A DNA stretch of 64,000 nt from Oscillospiraceae bacterium (GTDB taxonomy: Bacteria > Bacillota > Clostridia > Oscillospirales > Oscillospiraceae): assembly GCA_902787755.1 (NCBI GenBank), contig CADAHL010000003.1, positions 1-64,000 of the forward strand, written 5' to 3'. The notes under the pieces are model-generated. The model was not told the DNA's origin. It worked only from the letters and a program-made list of their open reading frames with translations, and did no database searches. The position numbers and the translations under genes were made by a program. Shown here in pieces: positions 43,403 through 52,254 of this stretch; position 1 is the stretch's first letter, and the number at the start of each line of letters is the position of its first letter.

Positions 43403-44881
43403 TCAGAATGATTTCTGCACGGCCTGTTTCCAGCCGTCGTATTTTTTGTTTCTTACGCTCTCATCCATCTGCGGTTCGTAGGCCTTCTTCAGCCGGTCGG
43501 CGGTGAGGATGCTCTCGTCGTACAGCCCGACGCCGATGCCGGCCAGGAAGGCCGCGCCCATGGCGGAGAGCTCTTCGGCCTTTTGGACACAGATCCGCGC
43601 TCCGGCCATATCGCTCTGAAACTGCATCAGATACGGATTTCCGGTAGGCCCGCCGTCCACACGCAGTTCCTTCAGTCGAACGCCGGAATCGCGGCTCATG
43701 GCCTCCAGGATATCCGTCACCTGCCAGGCGATGGACTCCAGACCGGCCTTGACGATCTCGTTCTTGCCGGTGGTGCGGCTCATGCCCACCAGCACCGCTT
43801 TCGCGTCGTCCTTCCAGTACGGCGCGCCCAGGCCCGAGAAGGCGGGCACCAGATAAGCCGTGTCCTCGGGATTTGCCGCCTGCGCCATGTCGGCGGTGTC
43901 CCCGGCGCTCTCAAACAGGCCCAGATCCTTCTGCATCCAGGTGATGACCGCGCCGGCATAGTTGACGTTGCCCTCCAGCACATAGTCCACCCTGCCGCTC
44001 CGGCCCCAGGCCAGAGAGGTGACGAGGCCGCTTCGGCTCTCCCGGAAGTCCGGGCCGATGTTCATCATGATGGAAGAGCCGGTGCCGTAGGTGGCCTTGG
44101 CCATCCCGGGCCTGACGCAGCCCTGGCCAAAGAGCGCCGCGTGGGAATCCCCCAGCACCGCGCGGATGGGCACCGGCGTGTCGAAGAAGCCGTTCAGGGT
44201 GGTCGTCCCAAAGTCCCCATCGGAGAATTCCACCTGCGGCAGGGCGGCAAGCGGCACGCCCAGCGTCTTGCAGATCTCTTCGTCCCACTGCAGGGAATGG
44301 AGGTTGAAGAGCTGGGTACGGGAGGCGTTGGAATGCTCCGTTTTGAACACCGCTCCCTCGGTCAGCTTGTATACCAGCCAGCTGTCGATGGTGCCGAGGC
44401 AGAGCTTTCCGGCCCTTTCAAGCTCCTGCGCACGTTCGTTGTGCCGCAGGATCCAGGCCGCCTTGGCTGCCGGGAAGTAGGGCGAAAGCGGGATGCCCGT
44501 CTTCTCCCGGACGCTCTTCCGGAATGCCTCGTCTGTTATTTCATCCGTGATCTCCTTCGCCCGGGCGCACTGCCAGACGATGGCGTGCTCCGCCGGCTTT
44601 CCCGTCTCCCGATCCCAGGCGACGGTGGTCTCCCGCTGATTGGAGATCCCGATGGCGGCCACGCTGTTCTTGTTGATGGCCGCGTCCTCCACGAGCTGCC
44701 GGATGACGTGGACGCTGTTGCGAAAAATCTCTTCCCCGTCGTGGCTGACCCAGCCCTCGGCGGAGATGATCTGCTCATGGGGCAGGAAAGCCTTTGCGAT
44801 GATCTCGCCCTCCCGGTCCATCAGGATCGCTTTGGTACCCTGGGTGCTCTGATCGAGGCCAATCACGTATCGGTTCAACAT
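43403..44881 (-). CDS. FGGY-family sugar kinase, glycerol-kinase-like (candidate D-apulose kinase)
   Basis: The 492-aa product has FGGY N- and C-domains: YVIGLDQSTQGTKAILMDREG (glycerol kinase has DQGTTSSR here), ISNQRETTVAWDRETG, AIVWQCARA, GDSHAALFGQGCVRPGMAKATYGTGSSIMMN, VPAFSGLGAPYW and LRVDGGPTGNPYLMQFQSD. It is more than a plain glycerol kinase: no glycerol facilitator or dehydrogenase is nearby, and it heads an isomerase-transketolase operon. Phosphorylation of D-apulose at C4 is the best contextual guess. Xylulose- or glycerol-type substrates remain possible. Confidence 0.88.
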   Translation of the reverse strand: MLNRYVIGLDQSTQGTKAILMDREGEIIAKAFLPHEQIISAEGWVSHDGEEIFRNSVHVIRQLVEDAAINKNSVAAIGISNQRETTVAWDRETGKPAEHAIVWQCARAKEITDEITDEAFRKSVREKTGIPLSPYFPAAKAAWILRHNERAQELERAGKLCLGTIDSWLVYKLTEGAVFKTEHSNASRTQLFNLHSLQWDEEICKTLGVPLAALPQVEFSDGDFGTTTLNGFFDTPVPIRAVLGDSHAALFGQGCVRPGMAKATYGTGSSIMMNIGPDFRESRSGLVTSLAWGRSGRVDYVLEGNVNYAGAVITWMQKDLGLFESAGDTADMAQAANPEDTAYLVPAFSGLGAPYWKDDAKAVLVGMSRTTGKNEIVKAGLESIAWQVTDILEAMSRDSGVRLKELRVDGGPTGNPYLMQFQSDMAGARICVQKAEELSAMGAAFLAGIGVGLYDESILTADRLKKAYEPQMDESVRNKKYDGWKQAVQKSF

Positions 44882-44950
44882 TGCCGGTCCTCCATGCTTT
44901 TTCTTGCTTTTATTCTATCTGCTGAGGAACTTAATTGATATAGATTCTTC

Positions 44951-44987
44951 AGTATTTCTTGACTAAATTTACTTAATACTCTATACT
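44951..44987 (+). promoter_or_regulatory. Promoter and palindrome ahead of the LacI gene
   Basis: TTGACT (44959-44964) and TATACT (44982-44987) are 17 nt apart. AGTATT (44951-44956) and AATACT (44975-44980) form an inverted repeat spanning the -35, and they sit between the divergent LacI and kinase genes. They are therefore a candidate operator for both transcripts. Confidence 0.65.
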
Positions 44988-45006
44988 GACGCCGAGGTGA
45001 TTTTCC

Positions 45007-46014
45007 GTGAAAGTGACCGCGAAGGATTTGGCCCGGGCCCTGGGGCTTTCGGAGGCGGCCGTGTCCATGGCGCTGAACAACAGGCCCGGCGTCAGCACCG
45101 CTACCCGCCGGAGGATCCTCGAAGAGGCGGAGCGCCGGGGTTACGACTTTTCCCGCAAAGCCGCGTTTGGCAACGAGCTGAAGGGCAGCTTCTGTCTGGC
45201 TGTGTATAAAAAAAGCGGCGCTGTCGTAGGCGACACGCCGTTCTTCGCCGATCTCACCGACGGCATCAGCGCCGCCTGCAAGAAGGCTCATTATGATCTC
45301 GTGATCCGCTATCTCTACGAGGACGAGGATCTGGACGACAGACTGTATTCCCTGTCGCGGGCAGATTTCAAGGGCATTCTTCTGCTGGCCACCGAGATGG
45401 ACGCGGCCTCTCTGGCCCGGTTCTCCCGCTTCAAAACGCCGCTGCTGCTTCTGGACTCCTATTTTGAAACGGCAAGCTACAACTGCGTGCTCATCAACAA
45501 CGTCCAGGGGGCATATCTCGCGACGAGCTATCTGATCAAAAAGCGCCGGACACAGCCCGGCTATCTGCGCTCCGCCTATCCCATCGGCAACTTTGACGAG
45601 CGGGCGGACGGCTTTTACAAGGCGATCCGTGTAAACGGCATGTCCACCGCCAAATCTCTGGTCCATCGGCTCACGCCCTCTCAGGAAGGCGCTTACGCGG
45701 ACATGAAGGCGCTGCTGGAGGCCGGCGAGAAGCCTGCCGACTGCTATTTTGCCGACAACGACCACATCGCCATCGGGGCCATTACCGCCTTGAAGGAGGC
45801 GGGCTACCGGATCCCGGAGGACGTGGCGGTTGTGGGCTTTGACGACATTCCCCTGTGCGAGTACCTGGATCCGCCCCTGACCACCATCGAGGTCCCCCGG
45901 CATATCATGGCGCAGACCGCCGTGGGCCGGCTCATTGAGATGGTGGAAAGCAAACAGCTTCACCCGGTGAAGATCCAGATCGGGGTGACGCTGAAAAAGC
46001 GAAAAAGCGTATAA
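45007..46014 (+). CDS. LacI-family transcriptional regulator
   Basis: The 335-aa product has a helix-turn-helix (VTAKDLARALGLSEAAVSMALNNRPGVSTATRRRILEEA, residues 3-42) and a hinge. The periplasmic-binding-like sensor ends in VAVVGFDDIPLCEYLDPPLTTIEVPRHIMAQTAVGRL. GTG at 45007 follows GAGGTG. Divergent from the kinase-isomerase-transketolase operon, it probably represses it until the sugar binds. GNFDERADGFYKAIR is an effector-pocket loop. Confidence 0.92.
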   Translation: MKVTAKDLARALGLSEAAVSMALNNRPGVSTATRRRILEEAERRGYDFSRKAAFGNELKGSFCLAVYKKSGAVVGDTPFFADLTDGISAACKKAHYDLVIRYLYEDEDLDDRLYSLSRADFKGILLLATEMDAASLARFSRFKTPLLLLDSYFETASYNCVLINNVQGAYLATSYLIKKRRTQPGYLRSAYPIGNFDERADGFYKAIRVNGMSTAKSLVHRLTPSQEGAYADMKALLEAGEKPADCYFADNDHIAIGAITALKEAGYRIPEDVAVVGFDDIPLCEYLDPPLTTIEVPRHIMAQTAVGRLIEMVESKQLHPVKIQIGVTLKKRKSV

Positions 46015-46134
46015 ACCCGCAGCGGGCAGAAGCGCAGCCCGGTCAGGGCCGGAAGAAGCGGTCCGGCTGCAGGCTGTGACCTTTTTCGATTTCCTGTGTC
46101 CGTGTTTTGATAAACCATACAAGGAGGAGTACGC

Positions 46135-47118
46135 ATGACAGAAGCGACGATCCGCGCCGACCGGTTTCGGGTAGAGTATCTGAAGGACCCTATCGGCATC
46201 GACTGCCTGCAGCCGGAGATCCAATGGCTCCCGACGGGGGCCGGGGCTCAGACCGCCTTCCGGGTGGTGGAGAGAGATCCGGCGGGGGCCATTCTTTCCG
46301 ACTCCGGGAAGATTCCGTCCCGGTCCACCGTCTATCGCCCGGCCAACAAGAAGAAATCCCGGGCTCGGGTGACCGTGGAGATCCGGCTCTGGGACGAGCG
46401 GGACCGGGAGGGGCCGGTGCAGTGCGCGCGGTATGAGCTGGGACTCACGGAGCCCTCCGATTTCTGCGCCAGGTGGATCGACCCGGAGCTTTCCAAGCGC
46501 CGGGGTCTGCGCGCCTCCTATCTGCGAAAGCGCTTCTCTCTGGACAGCACGGAAAACGCCCGGCTGTATATGACCGCCCACGGCCTGTACGCCTTCACCA
46601 TCAACGGCAGGCCCGTTACCGAACAGCTTCTGACCCCGGGCTACACCCAGTACAACAAGCGCCTGCAGGTGCAGACCTACGACGTTTCCCAGGCCCTGCG
46701 GGTGGGTGAAAACGAGATCCTGGTGCAGCTCACCGACGGGATCTGGCGGGGTCCCATGGGCTATATGCGCTCTCGCAACAGCTTCGGCAAGACCGTCGCC
46801 CTGCTCTGTCAGCTGGAGGTAAACGGTCAGCCGGTCTGCGTCAGCGACGAGAGCTGGGAGGCCTCCCAGCACGGCCCGGTCACCGGCGAGGATACCATGT
46901 GCTTTGAAAAGTACGACGCCCGGCTGGAGGTCCCGGACCGATGGCACAGGGTCCGGGTGGAGGACTTCGGTTATGACACCCTGATCGGCTGCAACGCACC
47001 GCCGGTGCTGATGCACGAGAGCTTCCGGCCCCGGGTGCTCACCACGCCAAAGGGCGAGACGGTGCTGGACTTCGGACAGAACCTGGCGGGCTTCGTGTCC
47101 TTCCGGCTGCAGGCGAAG
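46135..47118 (+). pseudogene. GH78 alpha-L-rhamnosidase, truncated
   Basis: It starts at ATG 46135 after AAGGAGG. It encodes the N-terminal domains of a GH78 enzyme closely parallel to the one at 20326: FRVEYLKDPIGIDCLQPEI, YMTAHGLYAFTINGRPVTEQLLTPGYTQYNKRLQVQTYDV and VLDFGQNLAGFVSFRL. The homology stops about 325 residues in, at 47107-47118. Beyond this, the frame reads the complement of a DUF1349 gene until a stop at 47172. The whole catalytic domain is missing. A deletion has fused it to the convergent gene. Confidence 0.85.
47107..47118. other. Breakpoint joining truncated GH78 and DUF1349 genes
   Basis: CTGCAGGCGAAG reads as LQAK in the GH78 frame and as the end of FGIFACS in the opposite DUF1349 frame, and both families look intact up to it. 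It is the probable junction, perhaps a short homology used by the deletion. Confidence 0.6.
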
Positions 47119-47618
47119 ATCCCGAACCGGATGGTTTTTCCGGCGTTGAACATATGGCAGATCCGCATCTGATGGAAGTTCTCTCCGTCCTCGGAGTGCT
47201 CGACGCAGAAGTCGTCCCCCCGGCGGCTGAAGCGGAACCAGGCGGATTTGACGGAGGCGTCCACATCCACCGAGGCCCAGTCGGAATAGCCGTTGTTGGT
47301 GACCACGCTGCCCAGACGCTGGATCCGGTCGTTCTCGTACTCGATGGCCGCCTTGAGCCAGTTGTCGCTGTCCAGGTACATGACGATGCCGCTCTGGTCA
47401 AAGCGGACCCGGGAATCAAACTCCGTCCTTACCACGAAGGAAAAGAACTGCTCCTCAGTACTCAGCTGCAGGACGGGGGCATTGTCGTTCCGGAAGTGAT
47501 AATAGGTCCTCTGCCACAGGTCGGTGCGGGGTTCGGTCATCACGGTGACTCCGTCTTCCCGCAATTCGTACTGCTTCGGCGCTCTGGTCCACTCCATGGT
47601 CCTCGGATCGATCTTCAC
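47107..47618 (-). pseudogene. DUF1349 family protein, 3'-truncated
   Basis: It starts at ATG 47618 after CAGGAG. MKIDPRTMEWTRAPKQYELREDGVTV, FDSRVRFDQSGIVMYLDSDNWLKAAIEYEND, DWASVDVDASVKSAWFRFSRRGDDF and KTIRFGIFACS follow the DUF1349 concanavalin-like fold to its last strands. After FACS the frame continues for about 45 residues into antisense GH78 sequence. Some 15-20 native residues are lost. It follows mogA by 17 nt on the same strand. Confidence 0.8.
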
Positions 47619-47635
47619 GTTTTTTCTCCTGTTCT

Positions 47636-48136
47636 CTATTGATGATGGTGGTGCTCGGTGGAACCCTCGCTCATCAGCATGTCCATCCCATGGCCGATGG
47701 CCTCAATGACCGCCTCCAGGTTCTCCCGGGCTGCCTTCTCGCTGCCGGGCAGGTTCACGATCAGGGTCTTTCCCCGGATCCCGGCCACCGCCCGGGACAG
47801 GCAGCCCCTGGGCGTGATCTGAAGGCTGGCATAGCGCATGGCCTCGGGGATCCCCCGGGTCTCCCGCTGGATGACCGCAAGGGTGGCTTCGGGCGTAATG
47901 TCCCGCTGGGAGAAGCCGGTGCCGCCGGTGGTCATCACCAGGCCGATCTTCTTCTCGTCGGCACAGCGGATCAGTTCCTCCTGGATCTGCCCGCTTTCAT
48001 CGGGCACCAGGCCGGTATATACCACATCGAAGCCCGCCCGCTCCAGGATCTCCCGGACCGCCGGCCCGCTGGTGTCGACCCGCTCCCCCCGGGAGCACTT
48101 GTCGCTGACTGTGATCACTGCTGCTGTATATTTCAT
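47636..48136 (-). CDS. MogA/MoaB family molybdenum cofactor biosynthesis protein
   Basis: The 166-aa product has the molybdopterin-binding fold with ITVSDKCSRGERVDTSGPAV and MTTGGTGFSQRDITPEAT, the adenylylation-type motifs. IVNLPGSEKAARENLEAV follows. It acts on molybdopterin before metal insertion. The C-terminus ends in a natural His run (EHHHHQ). It begins 2 nt after moaA. No molybdate transporter or moaC is in the window. Confidence 0.92.
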   Translation of the reverse strand: MKYTAAVITVSDKCSRGERVDTSGPAVREILERAGFDVVYTGLVPDESGQIQEELIRCADEKKIGLVMTTGGTGFSQRDITPEATLAVIQRETRGIPEAMRYASLQITPRGCLSRAVAGIRGKTLIVNLPGSEKAARENLEAVIEAIGHGMDMLMSEGSTEHHHHQ

Positions 48137-48138
48137 GC

Positions 48139-49092
48139 TTAGCCTCCGATCTGATTCATGTTCCGGTTGGCGTGGCTGCGTTCATAATAGGACAGCTCGC
48201 CGTGCCATTTGGGCTTGGACAGGATCGCCTGCCGCAGCGTCTCCGTCATTTCTTCCTGGGACTGCCCCTTGATGCTCCGCTCGTCCGGCGAGTGCAGACA
48301 GGGCTTGATGCGCCCGTCGGCGGTGATGCGGATGCGGTTGCATTCGGCGCAGAAATGGGCGCTGACCGGACTGATCAGCCCCACATTCCCCTGCGCTCCG
48401 GGCAGCCGGTAGAGCTTGGCCACGCCCCCGTCGGAGGGTACCGGCTCCAGCTCGGGCAGCTTTTCCAGCACGGTGGAATACGGGATGAAGGCCTCGGGCC
48501 CGAAATCCCCGCTGTCGTACATGGGCATCAACTCGATAAAGCGCAGATCCACCGGCCAGCGCCTGGTGAGCCCGGCCAGGGCCGGGATCTCATCGTCGTT
48601 GAAGCCGCCGATCAGCACCGTGTTGAGCTTGACCTTCCGAAAGCCCGCGCTGAGGGCCGCCTCGATGCCCGCCAGGGCATCCTCCAGCCGGCCGCAGCGG
48701 GTGATGTAGCGGTACTTTTCGCTGTCCAGGGTGTCCAGGCTGATGTTCAGTCGACTGACGCCGGCTTCCTTCAGAGGTCCCGCCAGAGACCGCAGCCGGA
48801 TCCCGTTGGTGGTCAGGCAGAGCTCCCGGATCCCGGGGATGGCCGCCGTCTCCTGACACAGCCGGACGATATTGGGTTTGACCAGCGGCTCTCCGCCGGT
48901 GATGCGCAGCTTGGTAATGCCCAGGGAGGCCGCGGCCCGCACCGCCATGACCATCTCCTCCTGGCTCAGCATCTCGTCATGCCTCTTTTTACATACGCCA
49001 TCTGCCGGCATACAATACCGACAGCGAAGATCACACAATTCGGTCACCGACAGGCGCAGATATCGGATCTCCCGTCCATAGGAATCTGTCAT
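48139..49092 (-). CDS. moaA: GTP 3',8-cyclase
   Basis: The 317-aa radical SAM enzyme is the first step of molybdopterin synthesis. It has CDLRCRYC near residue 20 for the SAM cluster and RITGGEPLV. The second cluster cysteines lie in CAECNRIRITADGRIKPCL. The C-terminus is the expected Gly-Gly (QIGG), needed for activity with MoaC. ATG at 49092 is preferred over a GTG 12 nt upstream that sits on the ribosome site. Promoter at 49143-49171. Confidence 0.95.
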   Translation of the reverse strand: MTDSYGREIRYLRLSVTELCDLRCRYCMPADGVCKKRHDEMLSQEEMVMAVRAAASLGITKLRITGGEPLVKPNIVRLCQETAAIPGIRELCLTTNGIRLRSLAGPLKEAGVSRLNISLDTLDSEKYRYITRCGRLEDALAGIEAALSAGFRKVKLNTVLIGGFNDDEIPALAGLTRRWPVDLRFIELMPMYDSGDFGPEAFIPYSTVLEKLPELEPVPSDGGVAKLYRLPGAQGNVGLISPVSAHFCAECNRIRITADGRIKPCLHSPDERSIKGQSQEEMTETLRQAILSKPKWHGELSYYERSHANRNMNQIGG

Positions 49093-49142
49093 GTTGCAGT
49101 TCACTCCTCCCGGTCCCAGCCGGATTTCGTTGACTAAAGCAC

Positions 49143-49171
49143 ATTATAGCCGTTTTCTTCCGTCCGCACAA
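49143..49171 (-). promoter_or_regulatory. Promoter of moaA-mogA
   Basis: On the minus strand TTGTGC (49166-49171) and TATAAT (49143-49148) are 17 nt apart. Confidence 0.75.
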
Positions 49172-49195
49172 GAGCACCGGAGCTATTTCTTTTCC

Positions 49196-50554
49196 TTATT
49201 TCTGTCTCGTCAGATTCCTCACCCATTTATATTTCCGGAAGCGGATCATCACCCAGGGGATCTTCCCCACTTCATCCAGGCAGGTGCAGGCGTAGACCAG
49301 CAGCACCGGCCAGTGGAACACAAAGGCCCCCAGCAGGGCCAGAGGAATGGCGATCCCCCACATGCACACCGCCAGGCTGTACATGTCGAAGAGCGTATCT
49401 CCCCCGCCGTCCAGCACGCCGTTGATGGTCACGGTGTTCACACAGCGGCCGATCATGTAGATCGCCATAATGATCATCATCCCGGTCAGGTAGCTTCTGG
49501 CCGTATCGGTCAGGATCACCATGCGCACCACCAGCGGGGTGACCGCCAGCACCAGAGCGGTAGAACCGAAGCCGATCAGGAAGGACAGATTCCGGAGCTT
49601 GATGCCGTAGGCTTTCCCCAGCTCCAGTTTTCCGGCTCCCAGCTCGTTGCCCACCAGGATCCCCGCCGCGGTGCCCACGCCGTTGCAGGCGCAGCAGACC
49701 AGGTCCCGGACCACCGCGGCCACGGAGTTGGCGGCAGCGGCGTCCACGCCCATATGGCCCAGGATGGCGGTGTAGGAGGTAAAGCCCACGCCCCAGAACA
49801 GGGATCCGCCCATCAACGGCAGGCACTGCTTTCCGAAGTCCCGGTTCAAGTTCCGGTCACCTCGGAAGATCTCTGCCCAGGCGGGCCCGATCATATTCTT
49901 TTTCCGTGACAGCACCACGCACAGGCCAAGCTCCAGCACCCGGGATAGAGTGGTGGCCAGGGCGGCGCCCCGGGCCTGCATCCGGGGCATTCCCAGCAGG
50001 CCGAAGATGAAAACGGCATTGAGCAGGATATTCGCCACTACCGCGCAGGAACTGATCCAGGCGCTGGGACGCACGTGGTCCGTCACCTTCATCATGCCAA
50101 GCACGCTCTGGGACAGGCCGGACAGCAGATAGGACCAGCCGGCAATACGCAGATAGTCGCTCCCGATGGCGACAAGACCTGGATCATTGGTGAACACCTG
50201 CATCAGCAGTCCGGGGATCAGCTCGCAGCCGGTGAAAAAGAGCAGGGACAGGAGCCCTGTATAGCGCAGCATCAGGCTGTACAGGCTCTGCAACGTCCTG
50301 CGGTCCCCTTTTCCCCAGTACTGGGCGCCCAGGATGGTCCCCGCACTGGTAATGGCGAAGAGGAACATGTTCTGCACGAACTGGACCTGCGTGGCCAGAG
50401 AGACCGCCGTCATCTCCTCCTGGGCCACCCGTCCCAGCATCAGCGCGTCGCCGGCCGCCACCAGGGCCAGCATCAGGCTCTGGAAAATGATGGGAAGGGA
50501 CAGGTCCTTCAGCTTTCCGTAAAACACTCTGTTGTCGACTCTCAGCTCGGGCAT
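49196..50554 (-). CDS. MATE-family efflux transporter
   Basis: The 452-aa product has 12 TM segments in two MATE repeats (LPIIFQSLMLALVAAGDALMLGRV, MGGSLFWGVGFTSYTAILGHMG, ILVGNELGAGKLELG). It exports drugs or metabolites with Na+ or H+ and the substrate is unknown. It is divergent from an XRE-type regulator gene whose product may control it, but that gene is interrupted by an 8.3-kb insertion. Confidence 0.9.
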   Translation of the reverse strand: MPELRVDNRVFYGKLKDLSLPIIFQSLMLALVAAGDALMLGRVAQEEMTAVSLATQVQFVQNMFLFAITSAGTILGAQYWGKGDRRTLQSLYSLMLRYTGLLSLLFFTGCELIPGLLMQVFTNDPGLVAIGSDYLRIAGWSYLLSGLSQSVLGMMKVTDHVRPSAWISSCAVVANILLNAVFIFGLLGMPRMQARGAALATTLSRVLELGLCVVLSRKKNMIGPAWAEIFRGDRNLNRDFGKQCLPLMGGSLFWGVGFTSYTAILGHMGVDAAAANSVAAVVRDLVCCACNGVGTAAGILVGNELGAGKLELGKAYGIKLRNLSFLIGFGSTALVLAVTPLVVRMVILTDTARSYLTGMMIIMAIYMIGRCVNTVTINGVLDGGGDTLFDMYSLAVCMWGIAIPLALLGAFVFHWPVLLVYACTCLDEVGKIPWVMIRFRKYKWVRNLTRQK

Positions 50555-50668
50555 GAATCTTTCCTCCTTTTCTCAAGAGGAGCATACCCGCTCCTGGAAA
50601 GAAAATCAAGAGTTTCCCTCGCCGGGAAGAGGAAACATGCCTTATCGCAGGGTTCTACCTCCGGTAGA

Positions 50669-50698
50669 TTGCCCGTCCCGGGTCCTACGGGGTATAAT
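50669..50698 (+). promoter_or_regulatory. Promoter of the interrupted XRE gene
   Basis: TTGCCC (50669-50674) and TATAAT (50693-50698) are 18 nt apart. A small inverted repeat CTACC/GGTAG (about 50656-50667) lies just upstream. Confidence 0.65.
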
Positions 50699-50732
50699 CC
50701 GGGCAGAACAAAAGGTGAAAGGAGCCGCATCT

Positions 50733-50873
50733 ATGATAGATCTGGAGCAGATCGGACAGCTGATCAAACAAGGTCGGAGGGAAAAGGGTCTGACTCAGCA
50801 GCAGCTGGCGGACCGGCTGGGCGTGACGAACAAAGCTGTGAGCAAGTGGGAACTGGGGGATTCATTTAGTTAA
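50733..50873 (+). pseudogene. 5' part of an XRE-family regulator, split by insertion
   Basis: From ATG 50733 (after AAAGGAG) 40 native codons encode most of a helix-turn-helix (IGQLIKQGRREKGLTQQQLA, VTNKAVSKWE). The frame then enters foreign DNA and stops at 50873. The missing rest (TGKSLPDAALFEPLCREL and onward) is found 8.3 kb away at 59168-59461. Rejoined at TGGGAA, the two make an in-frame 137-aa protein with two C-terminal TM helices. Confidence 0.9.
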
Positions 50874-50935
50874 GGATACAAAAACTGAAACTCACGCTTA
50901 CGATACTTCCAAATATGATTTTGGAGGTATAACCC

Positions 50936-51316
50936 ATGAAAATGCAGAAATCCTTATTTGAGCAAAACGGTGGCACCTATACACAGGTTGGTGATGTGTT
51001 TCTGCCTAACCTTACTTTAGGGGGAGTTGAGCGGCGGTCTATCGGCAAATATGGCCGGATGCGGAAACGTTATCTGAAAGAGCAGCATCCTGTACTCTAT
51101 TCAGAACTCTTGCTGTCCGGAAAACTGTATCCGCATCTGCTGGAGATCGACGAAGCCTGCGAGGAGCGCATGGAACTGCTCTCCCAGCAGATAGCCAAGC
51201 GCGAAGGTGTAACCGAAGCACTCAAGGCTTCCGATCAGATGGGATGGGTCACACGCATGAACAATATCCGCAACCGCGCAGAAGAGATTGTACTTCACGA
51301 GCTCGTTTCCTGCTGA
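50936..51316 (+). CDS. TnpV transposon-encoded protein
   Basis: The 126-aa product matches my memory of TnpV from clostridial serine-recombinase elements: LFEQNGGTYTQVGDVFLPNL, YLKEQHPVLYSELLLSGKLYPHLLEIDEACEER, REGVTEALKASDQMGWVTRMNNIRNRAEEIV. The role in transposition is unclear. Start ATG at 50936 or 50942 after TTGGAGG. A 30-nt stretch ahead of it (about 50886-50915) resembles 15166-15195. Confidence 0.88.
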   Translation: MKMQKSLFEQNGGTYTQVGDVFLPNLTLGGVERRSIGKYGRMRKRYLKEQHPVLYSELLLSGKLYPHLLEIDEACEERMELLSQQIAKREGVTEALKASDQMGWVTRMNNIRNRAEEIVLHELVSC

Positions 51317-51328
51317 GGAGGCGTCGAG

Positions 51329-51552
51329 ATGCTGATTTTGGAAGACCTGTACCTCGGCGATGTACGCCCCAGTGAGCGCAGCTTCAAGCGCAACAGCCAG
51401 TATGCGAAAGCTCTGGATGACCTCGTAAAAGCTGGGATGCTCTGACTGATACCCTCACCGAAAAGCAGAAGGAAACGTTTGAGGACTACATGACCGCCCA
51501 GCGGGAGGTCAATGTGCTCACAGATTGTGAGACCTTCCTTTATACCAGTTAA
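51329..51552 (+). pseudogene. DUF6809-like protein, frameshifted and truncated
   Basis: The frame from ATG 51329 (GAGGAGG upstream) reads MLILEDLYLGDVRPSERSFK...ALDDLVKAG and then hits a stop. Restoring one base near 51433 gives DALTDTLTEKQKETFEDYMTAQREVNVLTDCETFLY, the family's next stretch. It then ends at TAA 51552, about 15 residues short. This partner of TnpV is non-functional. Confidence 0.75.
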
Positions 51553-51629
51553 GAAACCGCGTCCTCCGCTCAACTTTTTTCGCGTTTTGCTTTTCAGACG
51601 CGATTCAATTTTTGCAAAATTGATAAAAA

Positions 51630-51710
51630 CAAAGGCAGGCATCAAGCCAAAGATCACGCGCAGTTCCTGCTGCTGCGTGATTCTTTTTTGGACTTGATAC
51701 CTGCCCTTTG
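51630..51710. repeat. Long imperfect inverted repeat
   Basis: CAAAGGCAGGCATCAAG...ATCACGCGCAG and its near complement CTGCGTGATTC...CTTGATACCTGCCCTTTG form a stem of roughly 35 bp with a few mismatches. It follows the DUF6809 remnant and may be a terminator or an element end. Confidence 0.6.
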
Positions 51711-51764
51711 CTTCCACATTCACGGGTGGGAGGACGGCTCACCATGCCAAAATATTCAGTTCAT

Positions 51765-51994
51765 TTAGGTGGCGACTCTGCCGTAAAGAGGAAGATTGTA
51801 AAACGGAATGATCGGCGATTCTTTGTGCCGGTACAGAACATATTTACTCTTGCACTTCGGGCAGACGACCGCAAAGTCTGCGGGCGTGTTCTCGGAATAT
51901 ATTCCAGTGGGATCAGTTCCGATTCATTCTTCGCTTCCCGGCTGACTGCAAACGCGATATTCTTTGCCGTGCAATTTGGGTTGGGGCAATCGAA
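51765..51994 (-). pseudogene. Zinc-ribbon small protein, frameshifted
   Basis: On the minus strand one frame reads DCPNPNCTAKNIAFAVSREA and on to LEYIP. After a one-base shift near 51897 it continues NTPADFAVVCPKCKSKYVLY to a TAA at 51765. The paired CPNPNC and CPKCK would form a zinc ribbon. There is no clear start. Such small proteins occur on mobile elements. Confidence 0.5.
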
Positions 51995-52022
51995 TGAAGG
52001 AAGTCGTAGACGTTTTTCTGTG

Positions 52023-52152
52023 ATAGCGTTCGTAAGATTTCTCCTATGTCCTTCCTCAGTTGCCCATATATTACCTGTCTGCGGTACTTCGGCGTAAACA
52101 CGATATGGTACTTGCAATTCGCCCTTGTGTGTAATAGGCTTTCTTTGTCCAT
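52023..52152 (-). pseudogene. IS200/IS605 TnpA transposase, N-terminal fragment
   Basis: From ATG 52152, MDKESLLHTRANCKYHIVFT and PKYRRQVIYGQLRKDIGEILRTL match the first 43 residues of IS200-type Y1 transposases. The HUH motif and catalytic Tyr are absent because the sequence changes at about 52023. Confidence 0.85.
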
Positions 52153-52254
52153 TTGGATGCCTCCTTGGTTTGATAGTTTTGGTTGGCAGACCTCTCCTAT
52201 CTTATCTCAGGAGGCTTTCTTTGTATATCTACGTATAGCTTTAAGCTTTTTGTA

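Noticed and set aside
43403-44881. Calling the FGGY kinase a glycerol kinase
   Set aside because: The ATP-site motif differs (DQSTQGTK) and there is no glycerol facilitator or dehydrogenase. The operon context favours a sugar such as apulose.
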